Origin: Fragilaria radians
Lineage: Eukaryota; Bacillariophyta; Fragilariophyceae; Fragilariales; Fragilariaceae
Assembly (NCBI GenBank): GCA_900642245.1
Contig: CAAAJI010000168.1
Location: 59,487-118,304 of the forward strand
DNA: 58,818 bases
Reading direction: 5' to 3'
Made by a program: the position numbers and the translations under genes. A model generated the notes under the pieces. It was not told the DNA's origin, ran no database searches, and saw nothing but the letters and a program-made list of their open reading frames with translations. This document shows positions 47,191-58,809 of this stretch, one piece after another; position 1 is the first letter of the stretch; every line of letters begins with the position of its first letter.

Positions 47191-48435
47191 CTACGCCTCG
47201 AAATCAAAAATCATACGATCATCCGGGTCTGTGTCTACTGATTCGACGGCCTCCTTGAATTGCTCCAGAAGTGCGATAACCCCCGGTCGAGTGTACTCTG
47301 GATCAATCCCTAGCTGCTCATTATCACGTTCCAACATGAGCTTCCAGGACTTAGCGAGTTGCTCCACCATTTTCTCCCCTCCCCATCCAATTTCATGGTC
47401 GCACATCCATACATCATGTTCCTTGAGCGTATCGGTAAAGCCTAACAACAAATCAAATTTTTCCTTCCAATCCAATGCCTCTCGAAATCGGAATGTGAAG
47501 GAATTCCATGCATTTATTACCTGGTAGGAGAAATTGGTGTCAAACATCATAAACTTCTTACCGTGCTGATCTCCCAAAATTAGTATGCTCATTTCTTCCA
47601 TCCTTTCTTGTCGTTCCTTCGTAATGATAATGACTCGAACGTGATTGACTTGTTCTTGGGAGCATTCGTTTGGATTAAAATCATCGTCCTCTGAAATTTC
47701 ATCTCCCTCGCTATCTCGACTTTCCCGAGCAACGCCTCGAATGAGAGAATATCCAACTCCTGAACATCGGTCACAAACATGTTGGAGATTCTCCATTTCA
47801 ATTTCGTAGGGAGATTTGACAGCATTCGATTTATGCCTCTTGGACGTATGATGATTTGCATCGTTAGAAGCAGAAATGATTTCCGTCGCTGTACCAACAG
47901 TATTAACATTGTTATGACGAGGAAGATAATCAAGACTACCCGGAGAAATAGATGAAGTTTCCAACATTGCGACTTCATGCGAAAAGATTGTATTAGCTTC
48001 AGCTTGCGATTGCAAGATGTTCATTTCCCTTAGTTGTAATACATCCTCCTGCAAGTTCTCTGGATGATGCGATTGTTCAGTTGTTGTCGCAGCCATAAAG
48101 ATCCTTTCAAACTCCTTCGAAAGAAAGTATTCTTGTTCTCGATTTGACGGGTCACTCACTCGAGCCGATCGGCATCTCTGCAATGCCAGTGTCACACTTA
48201 CTCCCGTTCCATGCTTATTCTTAACTCCCGCCTTGGTTAAGATTTCCAAGTCAGGTCGATTGACGTTGGGAAGTATTGCTGCTGTTTTGCCGCAAAATAC
48301 ATGAAGAAAGATTTCCTCGGGGAAGTCGTCATTCGGAACAAAATGACAGAGACGACGACCGTCGTCGCCAATTCCACATACGTGACACAAATTATGTTCT
48401 GCTGAGTTATTTTTAGAGGGATCTTCTGTTGTCAT
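47191..48435 (-). CDS. Cys/His zinc-finger-like protein, unknown function
   Basis: Intronless, 414 residues. The N-terminal 50 residues hold C17-x2-C20, C30-H31 and H45-x2-C48 (CHVCGIGDDGRRLCHF and FLHVFCGKTAAILP), a likely zinc-binding unit. A second CDRCSGVGYS pair lies in the middle. The remainder is acidic and hydrophilic, with a C-terminal helical region (VEQLAKSWKLMLE). It resembles a class of diatom Cys-rich proteins with HVFCGKTA that I recall only loosely, so the family is not asserted. No signal peptide. It may be nuclear or cytosolic. Confidence 0.65.
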   Translation of the reverse strand: MTTEDPSKNNSAEHNLCHVCGIGDDGRRLCHFVPNDDFPEEIFLHVFCGKTAAILPNVNRPDLEILTKAGVKNKHGTGVSVTLALQRCRSARVSDPSNREQEYFLSKEFERIFMAATTTEQSHHPENLQEDVLQLREMNILQSQAEANTIFSHEVAMLETSSISPGSLDYLPRHNNVNTVGTATEIISASNDANHHTSKRHKSNAVKSPYEIEMENLQHVCDRCSGVGYSLIRGVARESRDSEGDEISEDDDFNPNECSQEQVNHVRVIIITKERQERMEEMSILILGDQHGKKFMMFDTNFSYQVINAWNSFTFRFREALDWKEKFDLLLGFTDTLKEHDVWMCDHEIGWGGEKMVEQLAKSWKLMLERDNEQLGIDPEYTRPGVIALLEQFKEAVESVDTDPDDRMIFDFEA

Positions 48436-50559
48436 GGTGGGATTTGATGCTTTGCGAACTCTGTACTTCAGAATTGGAAATCTTCAGCAGCCTCAGTGTT
48501 AAGGAGAGGGGGGGGAAATAGGGGTTTTGCTGCCTGACCAAAATTTAAGTGGCGCACACACAAACACAATATACTTACACGGAAACTCGACACAAATTAC
48601 TACTACTAGGCAACAAGGATTCGCAGTATTGCTTGCAATAGGTACTGTACATAGAATCAATGTCATGGTACTGTTCACACAAACAAGAGAAAAAAAACGG
48701 TTGGAAAGTATAGAACTTGATACCATCATTAATCTTTAGCGTTAAACAGATATCTTTTGGTAATGAAATAAACATTATAAAACTTTACTCTGAAATGCAA
48801 TTGATTCTTGGAATGTTGACTCTCCTAAGCATTACCTAAACAGATCCCCTTTCTAATTTAAGAAGTTCTTATCAAGTGTAACTCTTCTCTAGAGCTTCGA
48901 TTCCTTATGGTCTGTCATTAGCTTCTGTTGCCGTTGATATTTCTGTTGATTTTACTATCCGTTTAGTAAGCAGGGGCACTGTAACTTGCCATTCTTATCA
49001 CTCCGATTTCCCTAATTTTAAACAAACAAGATAAGGGAGGCAAAGCAAACAGAGTCACTTGGAAGAAAAGAGAGACCATACCAGCAAAATAGTGCAAATA
49101 CAAGGTAAAGAAAATATTGTTATATAGCCAAGATAGTTGAAACTTGAATGAGAATACTAAGTTCCTCAGGCCATGACAAATGGAGCTAAAAACGATCAAG
49201 AGAAAAGTTATTATGCTTACAAAAAGGAACATGAGCATTCAAATTTAAGACTAGCGTGAAGACATGGTGTAGCTGAAAAATTGGTAGAGTTCGAAGATTA
49301 AGATGTTGAAACATGACGGAGGTGGGGAATTTGGTTCGCGTGTATGATATTTGGAAAGTTACGGGGAAAGAATAAACGGAGAGAAAAGAGAATACACAGA
49401 ATGATGCAAAAAAGTATGAATAAATTCCCGCGTAACTTTAAGTAAAACCTAGTTGCTGCAACACCCGCCACTCTAAGTGACACTACATCACAGACAAATT
49501 AGAGACATTGCTTGGATGTTACTATTTGGATCCAACGAAGTATGAAAATAAATTCGTATTTAGAAAATCAAGGAATAGTAATGTAACTATTTTGTTAGTT
49601 GATCAATTAAAGAATACTTTGATCTGAATAGTATCTTCAATTATCATGTATTCAATCCTAGAAGTAAAACGAACAATACACTCGAATAGGAGCTTCAGGG
49701 TCTCTCTTTTGATAGCAAAATATCTTTTACCTTGCCCCTATCAATATTTAGGGATGCAATTGTTCACCTTGATTTGCCTCAAGTCCTGCGAAAATCTTAA
49801 GCTTAACTTTTATTGTTTAGGTCCAAGTTCAAGGTAAATTAACTTCTTTGTTAAAAAGATTGAACTTGCATCAGATAAAGTGTAATGTACAGATTTCTAT
49901 GCGAAAATGCCAATGATAAAGAAAGATCGTTTCCACGAGAGGATTTACTGCATCTTATGTCTTTTTAATGGGTCCTGAGATAAGGAAATTGCTTTTATCA
50001 AATACCTTACTAGCCTTCAGCTTTACTAGGTAATCGTTTGGTATTTTTTTATTTCTCTGCTGCTAATTTTTTGTTTGAATAACGGTTTAAAGTTCTATTG
50101 CAAAGTTGAAATTCCATATTCTATTTTTGGTTCAAGAATAGCATCATACCGGAATGAATGTTGAAATGATAAACGATCTGGTTAATTGTTTAGTTGTATT
50201 AGTACATTAAAGATGAATCCAAAATATTTGATCCCGGTTTGATTGTAGGTAGAGTCGTTTTTAGGTTGACTATCAACCTCATCCCGAAAGAGAACAAAAT
50301 TGGCAATAGGAAAAACTTCCATTTATAAGTTTGAGAATAAAGGAAGTTTCCACTTATACACGATGTTTTCTTTAATTTTTTGTAGGGAACGAAATTCGAA
50401 ATAAGACTACGTGATATTGACAAATTCCTTTCTTAAATAGAATACTACTTCGATTACTACTGCCAGTTTCTTGGTGAAAGATGGATATACGAGATGGATG
50501 CATATTATTTCGTTGGAAGTAGCAAATGGCTCCATGGCAAACAGATCGCAGGCTTTAAA
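48436..50559. other. Intergenic, 2.1 kb
   Basis: No gene seen. It holds a G-rich tract near 48506-48524 (GGAGAGGGGGGGG) and otherwise AT-rich sequence. The receptor gene promoter must be at its right end. Confidence 0.5.
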
Positions 50560-52756
50560 ATGAATTCAATATGGAAACGTTTCTTTATAATTCAATGGAT
50601 AGCATCTTCTTGGACTATCAAAGCATCCGAGTATTCAGTAGAAATGAAAGAGTCCATTCAAATGAATTCGAACTATCGAGCCAAAATTGCACCTCATTCA
50701 AGTACATTCGATTCTAGATTGCTGAAGACATTCTTTGGCGATCCATCTTGCCCATGTTTGAATTTGGACGCACTACCTCCACCACCACAAGTCATAAGTG
50801 ACGAAAATGGAAGCGCCTTAAGTGGTGTGGATTTTGATTCCTATGGAATCAACTGCGGAAGTCATGATCAACATGTAGGGCGATGTCGACATGCCGACCA
50901 TCAGATACTTCAATGGTGTAATCGAGCATGGTGTTGGGTAGATAGCAACAAATGTAGTATTAGAAGGCATCAATCATCGACATTCACTGGTCGATGGTAT
51001 TCGTATGCGACATGTCGAAACTTGGATTTCTGGGAAGGAGATGCCCGAATTGCAAACCTGAATGGTCGGATATTACGACTTTCTTTCGTCCATAACGATG
51101 AGAGCTATAAAGGATCAAGATCTCTATTAGGAGTTGACTTCAATGGGACCCTTGATGACTGGCTAGGGCCGACTGTTGATTTAATCAAAGTTGCAGCCGA
51201 ACGTGCTAATATGCAACTTCATATGGTCAATTCACTTCCTTACCAAATTCAAAATAAAACGCTTGAATTCTTCGGACCAACAGCGAATGGCCATGACTGG
51301 TGTGTTTATGCCGTATCAATTGGATTAATTGATATCTGTGCATCCCTTTACCGGATCAATCCAAGGTGGGATACGTCTTGTCACTTTATTGAATTAGGCA
51401 CATTAGTAATGAGATTGGTAATACAAGAAGATTTCTTTAGAGGAAACGATTTGAACCTCTATTCTGAGGCTGTTAAAACTATCTTCAAGCCATTTGCATT
51501 GAAATCATGGGCATTCATCATATTTGTTGCATTGCCCCTATTATCAACAGTGATTTTAATAAATGAATACGGAGCCTTGGGATCTGTTTATCCCAAATAT
51601 GAACGCGTTCTCAAATCTTTTATCGATGATTCGGATCAAGATAAAGTGGAAATTAAGGAGAGATTTGTTTCTTTTGGACATCATTACTTACGTGGTACTT
51701 TTGCGATGTCGCTCGCCTTCATGAAAGGACACTATCGTCAGCGCACCGTATCACTGGGAGGAAAAATCACCTTGATTGGGCTCGGATTTTTGCTGCTTAT
51801 AACTCAGGCAGTTTATACCGCAAATTTATCGACCTATCTCGTCGCAAGCATTCGGTTTTGGACGAGTAGACACCCTTGAGGATGTTGTGAAGAGGAATCA
51901 GCGCATTTGTGCCATTAGACCCGTGATGGAAAAAATCATCTCTATACATTCAGTAGACGAGAATTTTTTCGTTGTTGATCCCATAGATGGAAAGCCTGGT
52001 TTCTCGTGTCCACTCTCCACCTGTGAGGACTCACGTCGACGTGTATTTGACTTTCTGGATCCCAATTTAGCAGATGCTTTACCTCCAAACGATATCCCGC
52101 GTCACTGTCACGTTGCAATAACTTGGGAAGACGACCTAACAAATTTACAACATTTTGGTGAGCACTGCAATAAGACAATGCCAGGAACTATCCTGGCCGA
52201 AAATTATTGGGGCATGCCTGTTTCCGAGTTTATTTTTCCTCAAATGAGTACACTGATCATGAAATTGAAGAATGAAAACCTATTTCAGGGTCTCATCACA
52301 CAATCCATTCCTGAAAAGAAATGTTTCGGAAACAAAGTCACCGTGGAAGATGAAACGGCTAAGCTTAACATTACTCAGCTAAGTGGCATTTGGCTTGTGT
52401 CCTTTCTGATTGCCATTGGTGGTCTGGTAGTCACCTTCATTCAAAGGCGGTGTAAAAAAAGGTTCCAAAAGCATCAAGGCCACCATATTCATATCTTGCA
52501 TCGGTATGATCAAAGTGGCCAGCAAATTCATTGCATACCTACCACCAAAGCACTATTTCTAAATCACCTGACAGATCACATATTTCAAGATCGTGGAAAT
52601 TCATTGGGTTCATCCCAACGATTCTCAGCCGAGGATTCGATTTCTAACATTGAGATGTATTCATCAAAGAGGAAAAATCAATCATTTTTTGGACCTTTAG
52701 AAGCAGAACTTTCCTATCGTCCAAGTCAATGGCATCTTGATAGTAAAGTAGTGTGA
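50560..52756 (+). CDS. Ionotropic glutamate receptor-like channel, apparent frameshift
   Basis: The frame is open from an ATG at 50494, but the ATG at 50560 gives a better signal peptide (MNSIWKRFFIIQWIASSWT). A Cys-rich extracellular domain follows (SCPCLNLDALPP, INCGSHDQ, WCNRAWCWVDSNKC), then the S1 ligand-binding half (DLIKVAAERANMQLHMVNSL), a first membrane span near 51505-51560, a pore-loop region (HYLRGTFAMSLAFMKG), and the third span ending in YTANLSTYLV (51814-51843), a variant of the iGluR SYTANLAAF signature. The frame then ends at TGA 51877. The next frame continues GRVDTLEDVVKRN from about 51860, through S2, a fourth span near 52384-52440 and a cytosolic tail to 52756. A one-base shift lies between 51843 and 51860. 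Confidence 0.82.
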
Positions 52757-53272
52757 CATGACCCAATCAAGATAGGTCTCCCAATCTTTGCTGATTTTGC
52801 CTTCGTGAACATTGACGATCAGGGCATCACAAGGGCCGATGTTTCCTTAACTACGGGGCTTGTGAAAACAAAAGCTCCATTTGTAGCAATGACGCAACCT
52901 TGTACATGAAAGAATCAAAAGTTCCTCAAAAACATTTTGCTGGATTAATCTTTAAATGGATTTGTACATCATAAAATTTACTTTGTGGTGGTCAAACACA
53001 TCCTACTTGACATAAACAGAAAGGCAGGGAATCCTGCAACTTCTTTGGCACATACTTATTGCTCTCAATGGGGTATGGCCTTTTTCACTAAACTTTGAGG
53101 AATATTATATTTTGGATAGAAATGTGTTTTATTCATCAATGAAACACTCCCAATATGCGCCACTTTACAATTTCAAGCAGCTGACTGCTCTAGTATTTTT
53201 GTACAGCTTTGAGTATGCCTTTCTAGTTGATAATATAGGCATAATTTTTGTGATTACAAAGCCAGTATTGTA
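52757..53272. other. Intergenic, 0.5 kb
   Basis: 3' flank of the receptor gene up to the target-site duplication of the hAT element. Nothing else is recognised. Confidence 0.5.
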
Positions 53273-53280
53273 GTTTACCG

Positions 53281-54576
53281 TAGCGATGTCAACGTTAACT
53301 ATCATGATAGTTATTTAACTATCAAGGCGTTAACGTTGAATGTTAGTTAGCACATCGGTTAAACTCTCAGTTAACTATCAAGGGGGGAAGGAGGGACAAG
53401 ACAAAGAAAACGTGAAATTTTAGCAGCGTCTTACAGCTTAGATTTCACTACTGCTAATTTATTATCAATAAATTGACATTGAAATAGTTTGCCCATTGTT
53501 TAAGCTCTCAGCTAACTCTCATTTTTTAAATGGAAGGCAAGGCCAAGAAAGGAATGGAAATGCAACAGGAAGAAGAGAGGAAGGAAGGGCAAGAAAATGA
53601 AGATGTGAAATCTAAGGTGTATGACATGCCAAAGCAAAGAAAACGAGAGAATGGGATTTGTATCAAAGTGATTGATCCAGAGAAATTACAAAAAAGTAAA
53701 GACTAAGTACCATGCAAAAGATGCTGCTGGTACATGAGCAATGTATTCCATTCAGTGCATCAAATCCTTCAAATGTCAGTAGACACATGGATGATGCGCA
53801 TTCAGATTTAATCAAGCAGTACCAAGGAACAGAGGAGAGGAACAAGATGAAGAGAAAACTGGTTTGAGCACAATTACTCATCATTTCCCAACCAAAGCAG
53901 ATCAAAAGAAAAAGATAGCATCCATTTCAGGCCAGAAGTGTATGCAGTTACTGTCAACTTTGTGGACGTGCTCAAGTTTGAGACCATTCATGGTTACTGA
54001 AGATGAGTACCTCAAGGAAATGATATTATTTTCCTCCCGGAAAGCTTCCTGTCTTGCAATCTCGATAGGAAGAACATCGTGACTGTGCACATGTGGATGT
54101 AGCAGCATAACAAGGACATTATGCACAAATGACACTGAAACAATAAAAGATTTGGAAATAACTGATAATGTCTTTGAAGATTCTGTTGAAATTTGGTCAT
54201 ACATAGAATGTCTCGCAAGAGTTTGTAGTGTGGTAGATGATTTTTGAACGGCTACTGTGTTCCTTAGAAGCTCAACCAACTGCAAAGAGATATTGATCAA
54301 GATTCAAGTTCTTCAATCAAGTCAAAATTTACTTTTGGTTAAACAGGATGTACGCACAAGATGGAACTCAATGTATCACATACTCAAGCAAATGGATTGT
54401 ACAATAATTTGAGCAGACTTGATGTAAACATTCATCACTTATGCACTTTGTTACAATAAATTCCTATTTTGTTAGGATGAGAGTTATGATAATTACCTTG
54501 ATAGTATAGGTTTACGAATTGTAAAAAGGATAACGTTAAGGTTAAATTATCTGAAATCTGTACGTTGGCAACACTA
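53281..54576 (+). mobile_element. Decayed hAT-family DNA transposon with TIRs and TSD
   Basis: A 1.3-kb element with 15-bp imperfect terminal inverted repeats: TAGCGATGTCAACGT at 53281-53295 and the reverse of TAGTGTTGCCAACGT at 54562-54576 (12 of 15 match; TAGNG is the hAT terminus rule). The flanks are an 8-bp near-duplicate: GTTTACCG (53273-53280) and GTTTACCA (54577-54584). Inside, plus-strand transposase remnants: a BED-type finger in two frames (CKRC, then SNVSRHMDDAH) around 53710-53800, SSLRPFMVTEDEYLKEM at about 53970-54025, and DVRTRWNSMYHILKQM at about 54348-54395. Stops and frameshifts show decay. Subterminal palindromes lie near the left end. Confidence 0.9.
53289..53339. repeat. 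Nested palindrome at left end of hAT element
   Basis: Arms TCAACGTTAAC (53289-53299) and GTTAACGTTGA (53329-53339) are perfect reverse complements. Inside, AACTATCATGATAGTT (53297-53312) is a perfect 16-bp palindrome, and further TTAACTATC copies follow downstream. These resemble subterminal transposase-binding repeats of hAT elements. Confidence 0.8.
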
Positions 54577-54584
54577 GTTTACCA

Positions 54585-55565
54585 ACCCAAGGTGACGCAA
54601 CTGGATGAGAACGATTAGTACAAAGGTTTGTCACCCAAAAGCTTTCTCCTGAAAGCATCTCACGTAAGTCTTAAAACATGAATAGCTTCTCCTGACAGCT
54701 TTCTAAACATTTCTTCTAAAAAAAAGTTCTACTCATGAAAGCTTTGCAAGAAAACTGTGCTTCAATGCCTTAACTGGAAAGTGTATTGTGTTGAAGTGAA
54801 TTTTGTGCTCGCCTCTGCTTTTAATTTGCCTCTTTGCTTCATCTACACTTCTTCTTACTTACATGTCCAGTCTACGTCAGGACATTGATTCACCCCCAAA
54901 TTTTCTGTTGTCAGCTATTTTTGCACCCTTTAGTCAACAGTAGAGTGATTTCTAAAGCTTCAAATATCTTCTATCCTTCAAATAGATTATCAAAAATCCT
55001 GAAACGTTCTTATTCTTCAGATTTGCCAGACAGGAGTATAGCATTTCTTCCTTTTTTCAATACAAACACAATAATATTTCTCCTTTTTCTATTATAAAGG
55101 ACATTTTTGGTAAAAGTACAAATAGATGACTGTTTGGATGATATGAAGAGTTGCAGTAATTGCTTCAATCTCTCTTGCATCATTTCAATGCAGACAAGAT
55201 CCACAGAAATGGGAATAGCCTTTTGATTGATACGGAATTATGTAATCCTTTCATATTCTGGCTTTCAACATTTAAAAAAGAAAGTTATGTGGGAAATCTC
55301 TGAAACATGTGATAAACATATATTTTAACCGTCATAGCGAGAATTTGTGGGTACATTATACCAATCGCATATCTTGTAACAACGAGTTCGGGATTTAGAG
55401 AAGGATTGAACTGCTAATTATTAGCAATTCTTAACTAATCACGGAAACGACACAATCACAACAGGAGCATTGCAATACGTCATACCTTTAGAAGTGCAAT
55501 TGAGATACTGAGCTTTATCTCTTGATATTCCTCTCCGCCTCCTACTACTCATTCCAGTATCGCCA
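54585..55565. other. Intergenic, 1 kb
   Basis: Flank between the hAT element and the EF-hand gene. The AAAGCTTTC-like motifs near 54640-54745 are short and unexplained (AAAGCTTTCTCCTGAAAGC, GACAGCTTTCTAAAC and GAAAGCTTTGC). No gene is supported. Confidence 0.45.
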
Positions 55566-57244
55566 ATGGAACGATTATACAGCACAGTATTCCTTTATTG
55601 GCTTACATCTTGTTCCTTCCTTGTCTATTATTGTGCTGCTAAAGATGTTGAATCTAAGCCATGCGGAAACTGGTATTCCAGTCCTTGTCCGACAAACTTG
55701 GATCAACGCTATGATTCGAAAGTTAGTAACAGTTTGTCAACTCAATCGGCAATTTGGGCTAACCTGGAGGGTCTGTGGAGATATGAAGTCCATGCTTACG
55801 ATCCTAATGGAGAACCATTACAACCAACGTTGCTCAATCTATATCAACCAATATTTGTCGGAGGATTCCCCTATTCTTACTATCCGGCAGTTGGTTTCCT
55901 GAATCTCACTATAGTTGGATCAAGGATGTATCAACATCGATATCTCATCTTCCCTCCCGCTCAAAAAGAATTTTGTCGTCGCCAGGACATTCCAAAGGGT
56001 ATGGTCAATGTATTAGGATCTGGTTCGTGCGGAGATACTGGATTCAGTTATTCTATGGAACTATTTGGAACATCATCTTATGAAAAAGACGGTACAGTCG
56101 CATCAATAAACTTTCATCAAAAGAAATCAATGGCAGGCCTTGTTTCTGAAACCTTTACGGCAAAACCCATCGACAACAGGACACTCTATGTGATTTCTCA
56201 AGATTCTTTCGGAGGAGTCCAGACTGAATCTTTGGTTATTGTGGACACCCAGATCAGGAAACTCTCGTCGGTTTCAACATATCATGCTTCAACAGGATTG
56301 GGTGCTCCACAAGTAACTTTCTTTAAAAGTGAATATTCACGATTACGAGATGTCAGGTCTTTCCAACTTTCCATTGAAAAAGCCTATAAGGAGGCTACTG
56401 TTATACGGGGAGATCGAGTACAGAATGGCTCTCTGCCTATGATGACTACATGTCTAGCCGATGTGTGTCCACAAGAGGAAGATTGGTGCGAGACAGACCC
56501 CGATTGCAGTGAAAATATATACAAATTGCAAAAATCTTCGTTTGCCATTGGAAACATCATCGGTGTATCTCTTGCTGTCGCTATTGTATTGTCAGGAATT
56601 CTATATATAGTTCATCGTCATCGATCGAAGCACAATTCTATCGTTACCGCACCGAATTCGCTACGAGTGTTGCTAGGACAATTGAATTATCCGAGTCCTT
56701 CTACGCACTCGACAGCAATGGCTTATTCGAAGAATTTTGTCGGATGGATCCTACTCTTGGGAAGAAAAATGGAGTGAGTAAAGTTTCAAAGGATGCCATG
56801 AAGGAATTTTTACAATCTGGGAAGGTTGGATACATTACGGAGAGCGACTTTGGTGCGCTCTGGGTCGCAGTAGACTATGAGCATCATGGGTGCGTTGATT
56901 TCTTGGAATTTTGTGCCCTCCTTGCACATTGCGAAGATCTTCTGCTTGTTAAGAAACGTCATCATAATCACGAATACTATGACAATATTGATGACGACAA
57001 TAATCGAGAAAATGCAGCCAAAATAATTGCCGAACGATTATCTCAATTATCAAAATACGATGTCAATGCACGGTCTAGAAGTATAACATCTGGAATCATA
57101 GAGACTGACTCTGTCATTGACGGAACTCCCGTTGAAGTCGAAACGTCGTCACTGCAAAGTTCCCTACAAAGCTCATTACGAAGTTCGCCACCGAGTATTC
57201 CAAAGTGTGCAAAGAGCTTGGGAGTTGGTCACTTTTTATTGTAG
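55566..57244 (+). CDS. Type I membrane protein with cytosolic EF-hands, frameshifted
   Basis: Two overlapping frames belong to one gene. Frame 1 starts at ATG 55566 with a signal peptide (MERLYSTVFLYWLTSCSFLVYYC), has a 300-residue extracellular domain (EGLWRYEVHAYDPNGEP, YYPAVGFLNLTIVGS, a cluster of Cys at CLADVCPQEEDWCETDPDC) and one span (IIGVSLAVAIVLSGILYIV). Frame 3 then carries the cytosolic part, from about 56600: EFATSVARTIELSESFYALD, EFCRMDPTLGKKNG, then DYEHHGCVDFLEF, a canonical EF-hand loop (D1, G6, V8, E12), to TAG 57244. The two frames differ by one base, and the shift lies between about 56600 and 56690. The extracellular domain is not a family I know. Confidence 0.75.
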
Positions 57245-57777
57245 TAGAATTTTCTGGAAGAAAGTTAGGGGTTACATTTTTTTTATCAGGCATACGGATT
57301 GCTTCCAACAAGAGAATCATTTTCTCGTTTACAGATAAAATCAATGCTATTTTTTACATTCTTTGACAACACCTAGTGATAGGGCAAATCGAATGGATAC
57401 CTATCCTGCCACTTTAGGATGGAGAAACTGTAGCTAGTTCATAAATTTTCGTCGAGAGGCTATCTTGGATTCTTCTTTTATATTTTTTACTCTTACGGTT
57501 AATATTCATTTCGCTCTCGCAGTGGCGGAAGAATATATTTTGCTATAATTTGCTATAGCTTCCATTAAATTTTTCTAATATTCTAAAACATGATCCTTTG
57601 AAGAGAGAAACAAACTCTAGGATCAAAAAGATAAATCAGGTTCCATCTTAAGCTTCAACTGATATAAGTAGAGTTGTAAAGAGATTTTACAACGAATGTT
57701 TATGGAGTCGAATTGAAAACTAAAGATTGTAAAACAACATACGCCTCAATCGAAATCATGTTTAGGGGGAAAGGCGA
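57245..57777. other. Convergent intergenic region, 0.5 kb
   Basis: 3' flanks of the EF-hand gene and the pseudouridine synthase gene. Nothing recognised. Confidence 0.5.
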
Positions 57778-58809
57778 TCATATCTTGAAATCTCCATGTT
57801 CCACATTGACAAGAAAGAGACCTGATGCTGGTGCCATACTCCATACTTTTGATGGGTCTCGAGCATGAAGTATTTCCTTCACATCTAAAGGATTTAACTT
57901 TCCTAGGCCTACATTGACAAGGCAGCCCACCATTTTTCTTACTTGTCGATATAGAAAACTATTCCCTGTTACTTTGACCAAAATTAATTGACCATTGTCG
58001 TATTTATTGCTGGTTGATGAAAGTTGTATGTCTTTCATTCCAAAATGATCCAATATTCCATACGGTTGCGATGTTACCGATGCATGATGCAAAGTAATGA
58101 TTGGTGAACGACGACTACAACGAGGATTCCGAAAGGAAGTCATATCATGACAACCAACAAGATATTGAGCTGCATCATGCATTGCAGTTACATCTAATTC
58201 CTTATTTCGCTGTAACATCCATGCATACTCCCATTCAAATGGAGTTGATATGGGTGCATTGCTGCATAAGATGCGATATACGTACGTCCGACTTGTAGCA
58301 CTGTATCTTGCATTCCAATCAACTTCCGGAGGACCATTCTCTTCTTTTGAACTATCATAATACCTACTTACCATGGAGTTTGGAGCTAAACATGCCGATA
58401 ATATTTTTATTTCCTGCATTTTCATTCCATGTTTTCGATTGGAATTATGATTATTATTCGAACAAGCGAGATAATGGTTCAAACCCCTGCAAAGATTTTG
58501 CATATTCCATAAGCCTGAGTGATGATTACGTGGTCGAATATCGATATGGAATGTATTTTTAAGGGCATGTACTCCCCGGTCGGTACGAGATGAAACTTGT
58601 AGGTTTTCAAAGTTATCCTCACCTACTAACGCACGGAATGCGTCTCGGGTATAATTCTCTACAGTACGAAGGCCACGATGATCAGTACCATTCGGTAGGA
58701 TGCAATCTTCTTGATTGATTTGACGTTGAAATCCTAAAAAGTGTCTTCCATTGTATTGGATGGAAAAGGCGTATCGGCGGAACCCATCCATGTGCCGTAC
58801 GGCTGCCAT
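57778..58809 (-). CDS. tRNA pseudouridine synthase, TruA/PUS1-3 family
   Basis: Intronless, 343 residues. YAFSIQYNGRHFLGFQRQ at the start, the catalytic Asp77 in SSRTDRGVHAL, SRTYVYRIL, YLVGCHDMTSFRN and GNSFLYRQVRKMVG are the family marks. TruA-family enzymes convert uridine to pseudouridine in the tRNA anticodon arm; the family includes bacterial TruA and eukaryotic Pus1/Pus3. Which position this one acts on is not readable. The short, TruA-like core without extensions and no obvious plastid signal leave its compartment open. The ATG at 58809 is nine bases from the window end, so an upstream exon or extension cannot be excluded. Confidence 0.88.
   Translation of the reverse strand: MAAVRHMDGFRRYAFSIQYNGRHFLGFQRQINQEDCILPNGTDHRGLRTVENYTRDAFRALVGEDNFENLQVSSRTDRGVHALKNTFHIDIRPRNHHSGLWNMQNLCRGLNHYLACSNNNHNSNRKHGMKMQEIKILSACLAPNSMVSRYYDSSKEENGPPEVDWNARYSATSRTYVYRILCSNAPISTPFEWEYAWMLQRNKELDVTAMHDAAQYLVGCHDMTSFRNPRCSRRSPIITLHHASVTSQPYGILDHFGMKDIQLSSTSNKYDNGQLILVKVTGNSFLYRQVRKMVGCLVNVGLGKLNPLDVKEILHARDPSKVWSMAPASGLFLVNVEHGDFKI

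Noticed and set aside
51843..51880. Programmed +1 frameshift or a tiny intron in the receptor gene
   Set aside because: No known slippery signal and no GT-AG pair at intron-like distance; indel error or mutation is simpler.
53902..54300. 132-residue minus-strand frame
   Set aside because: Antisense shadow of the hAT transposase remnant, whose motifs read on the plus strand.
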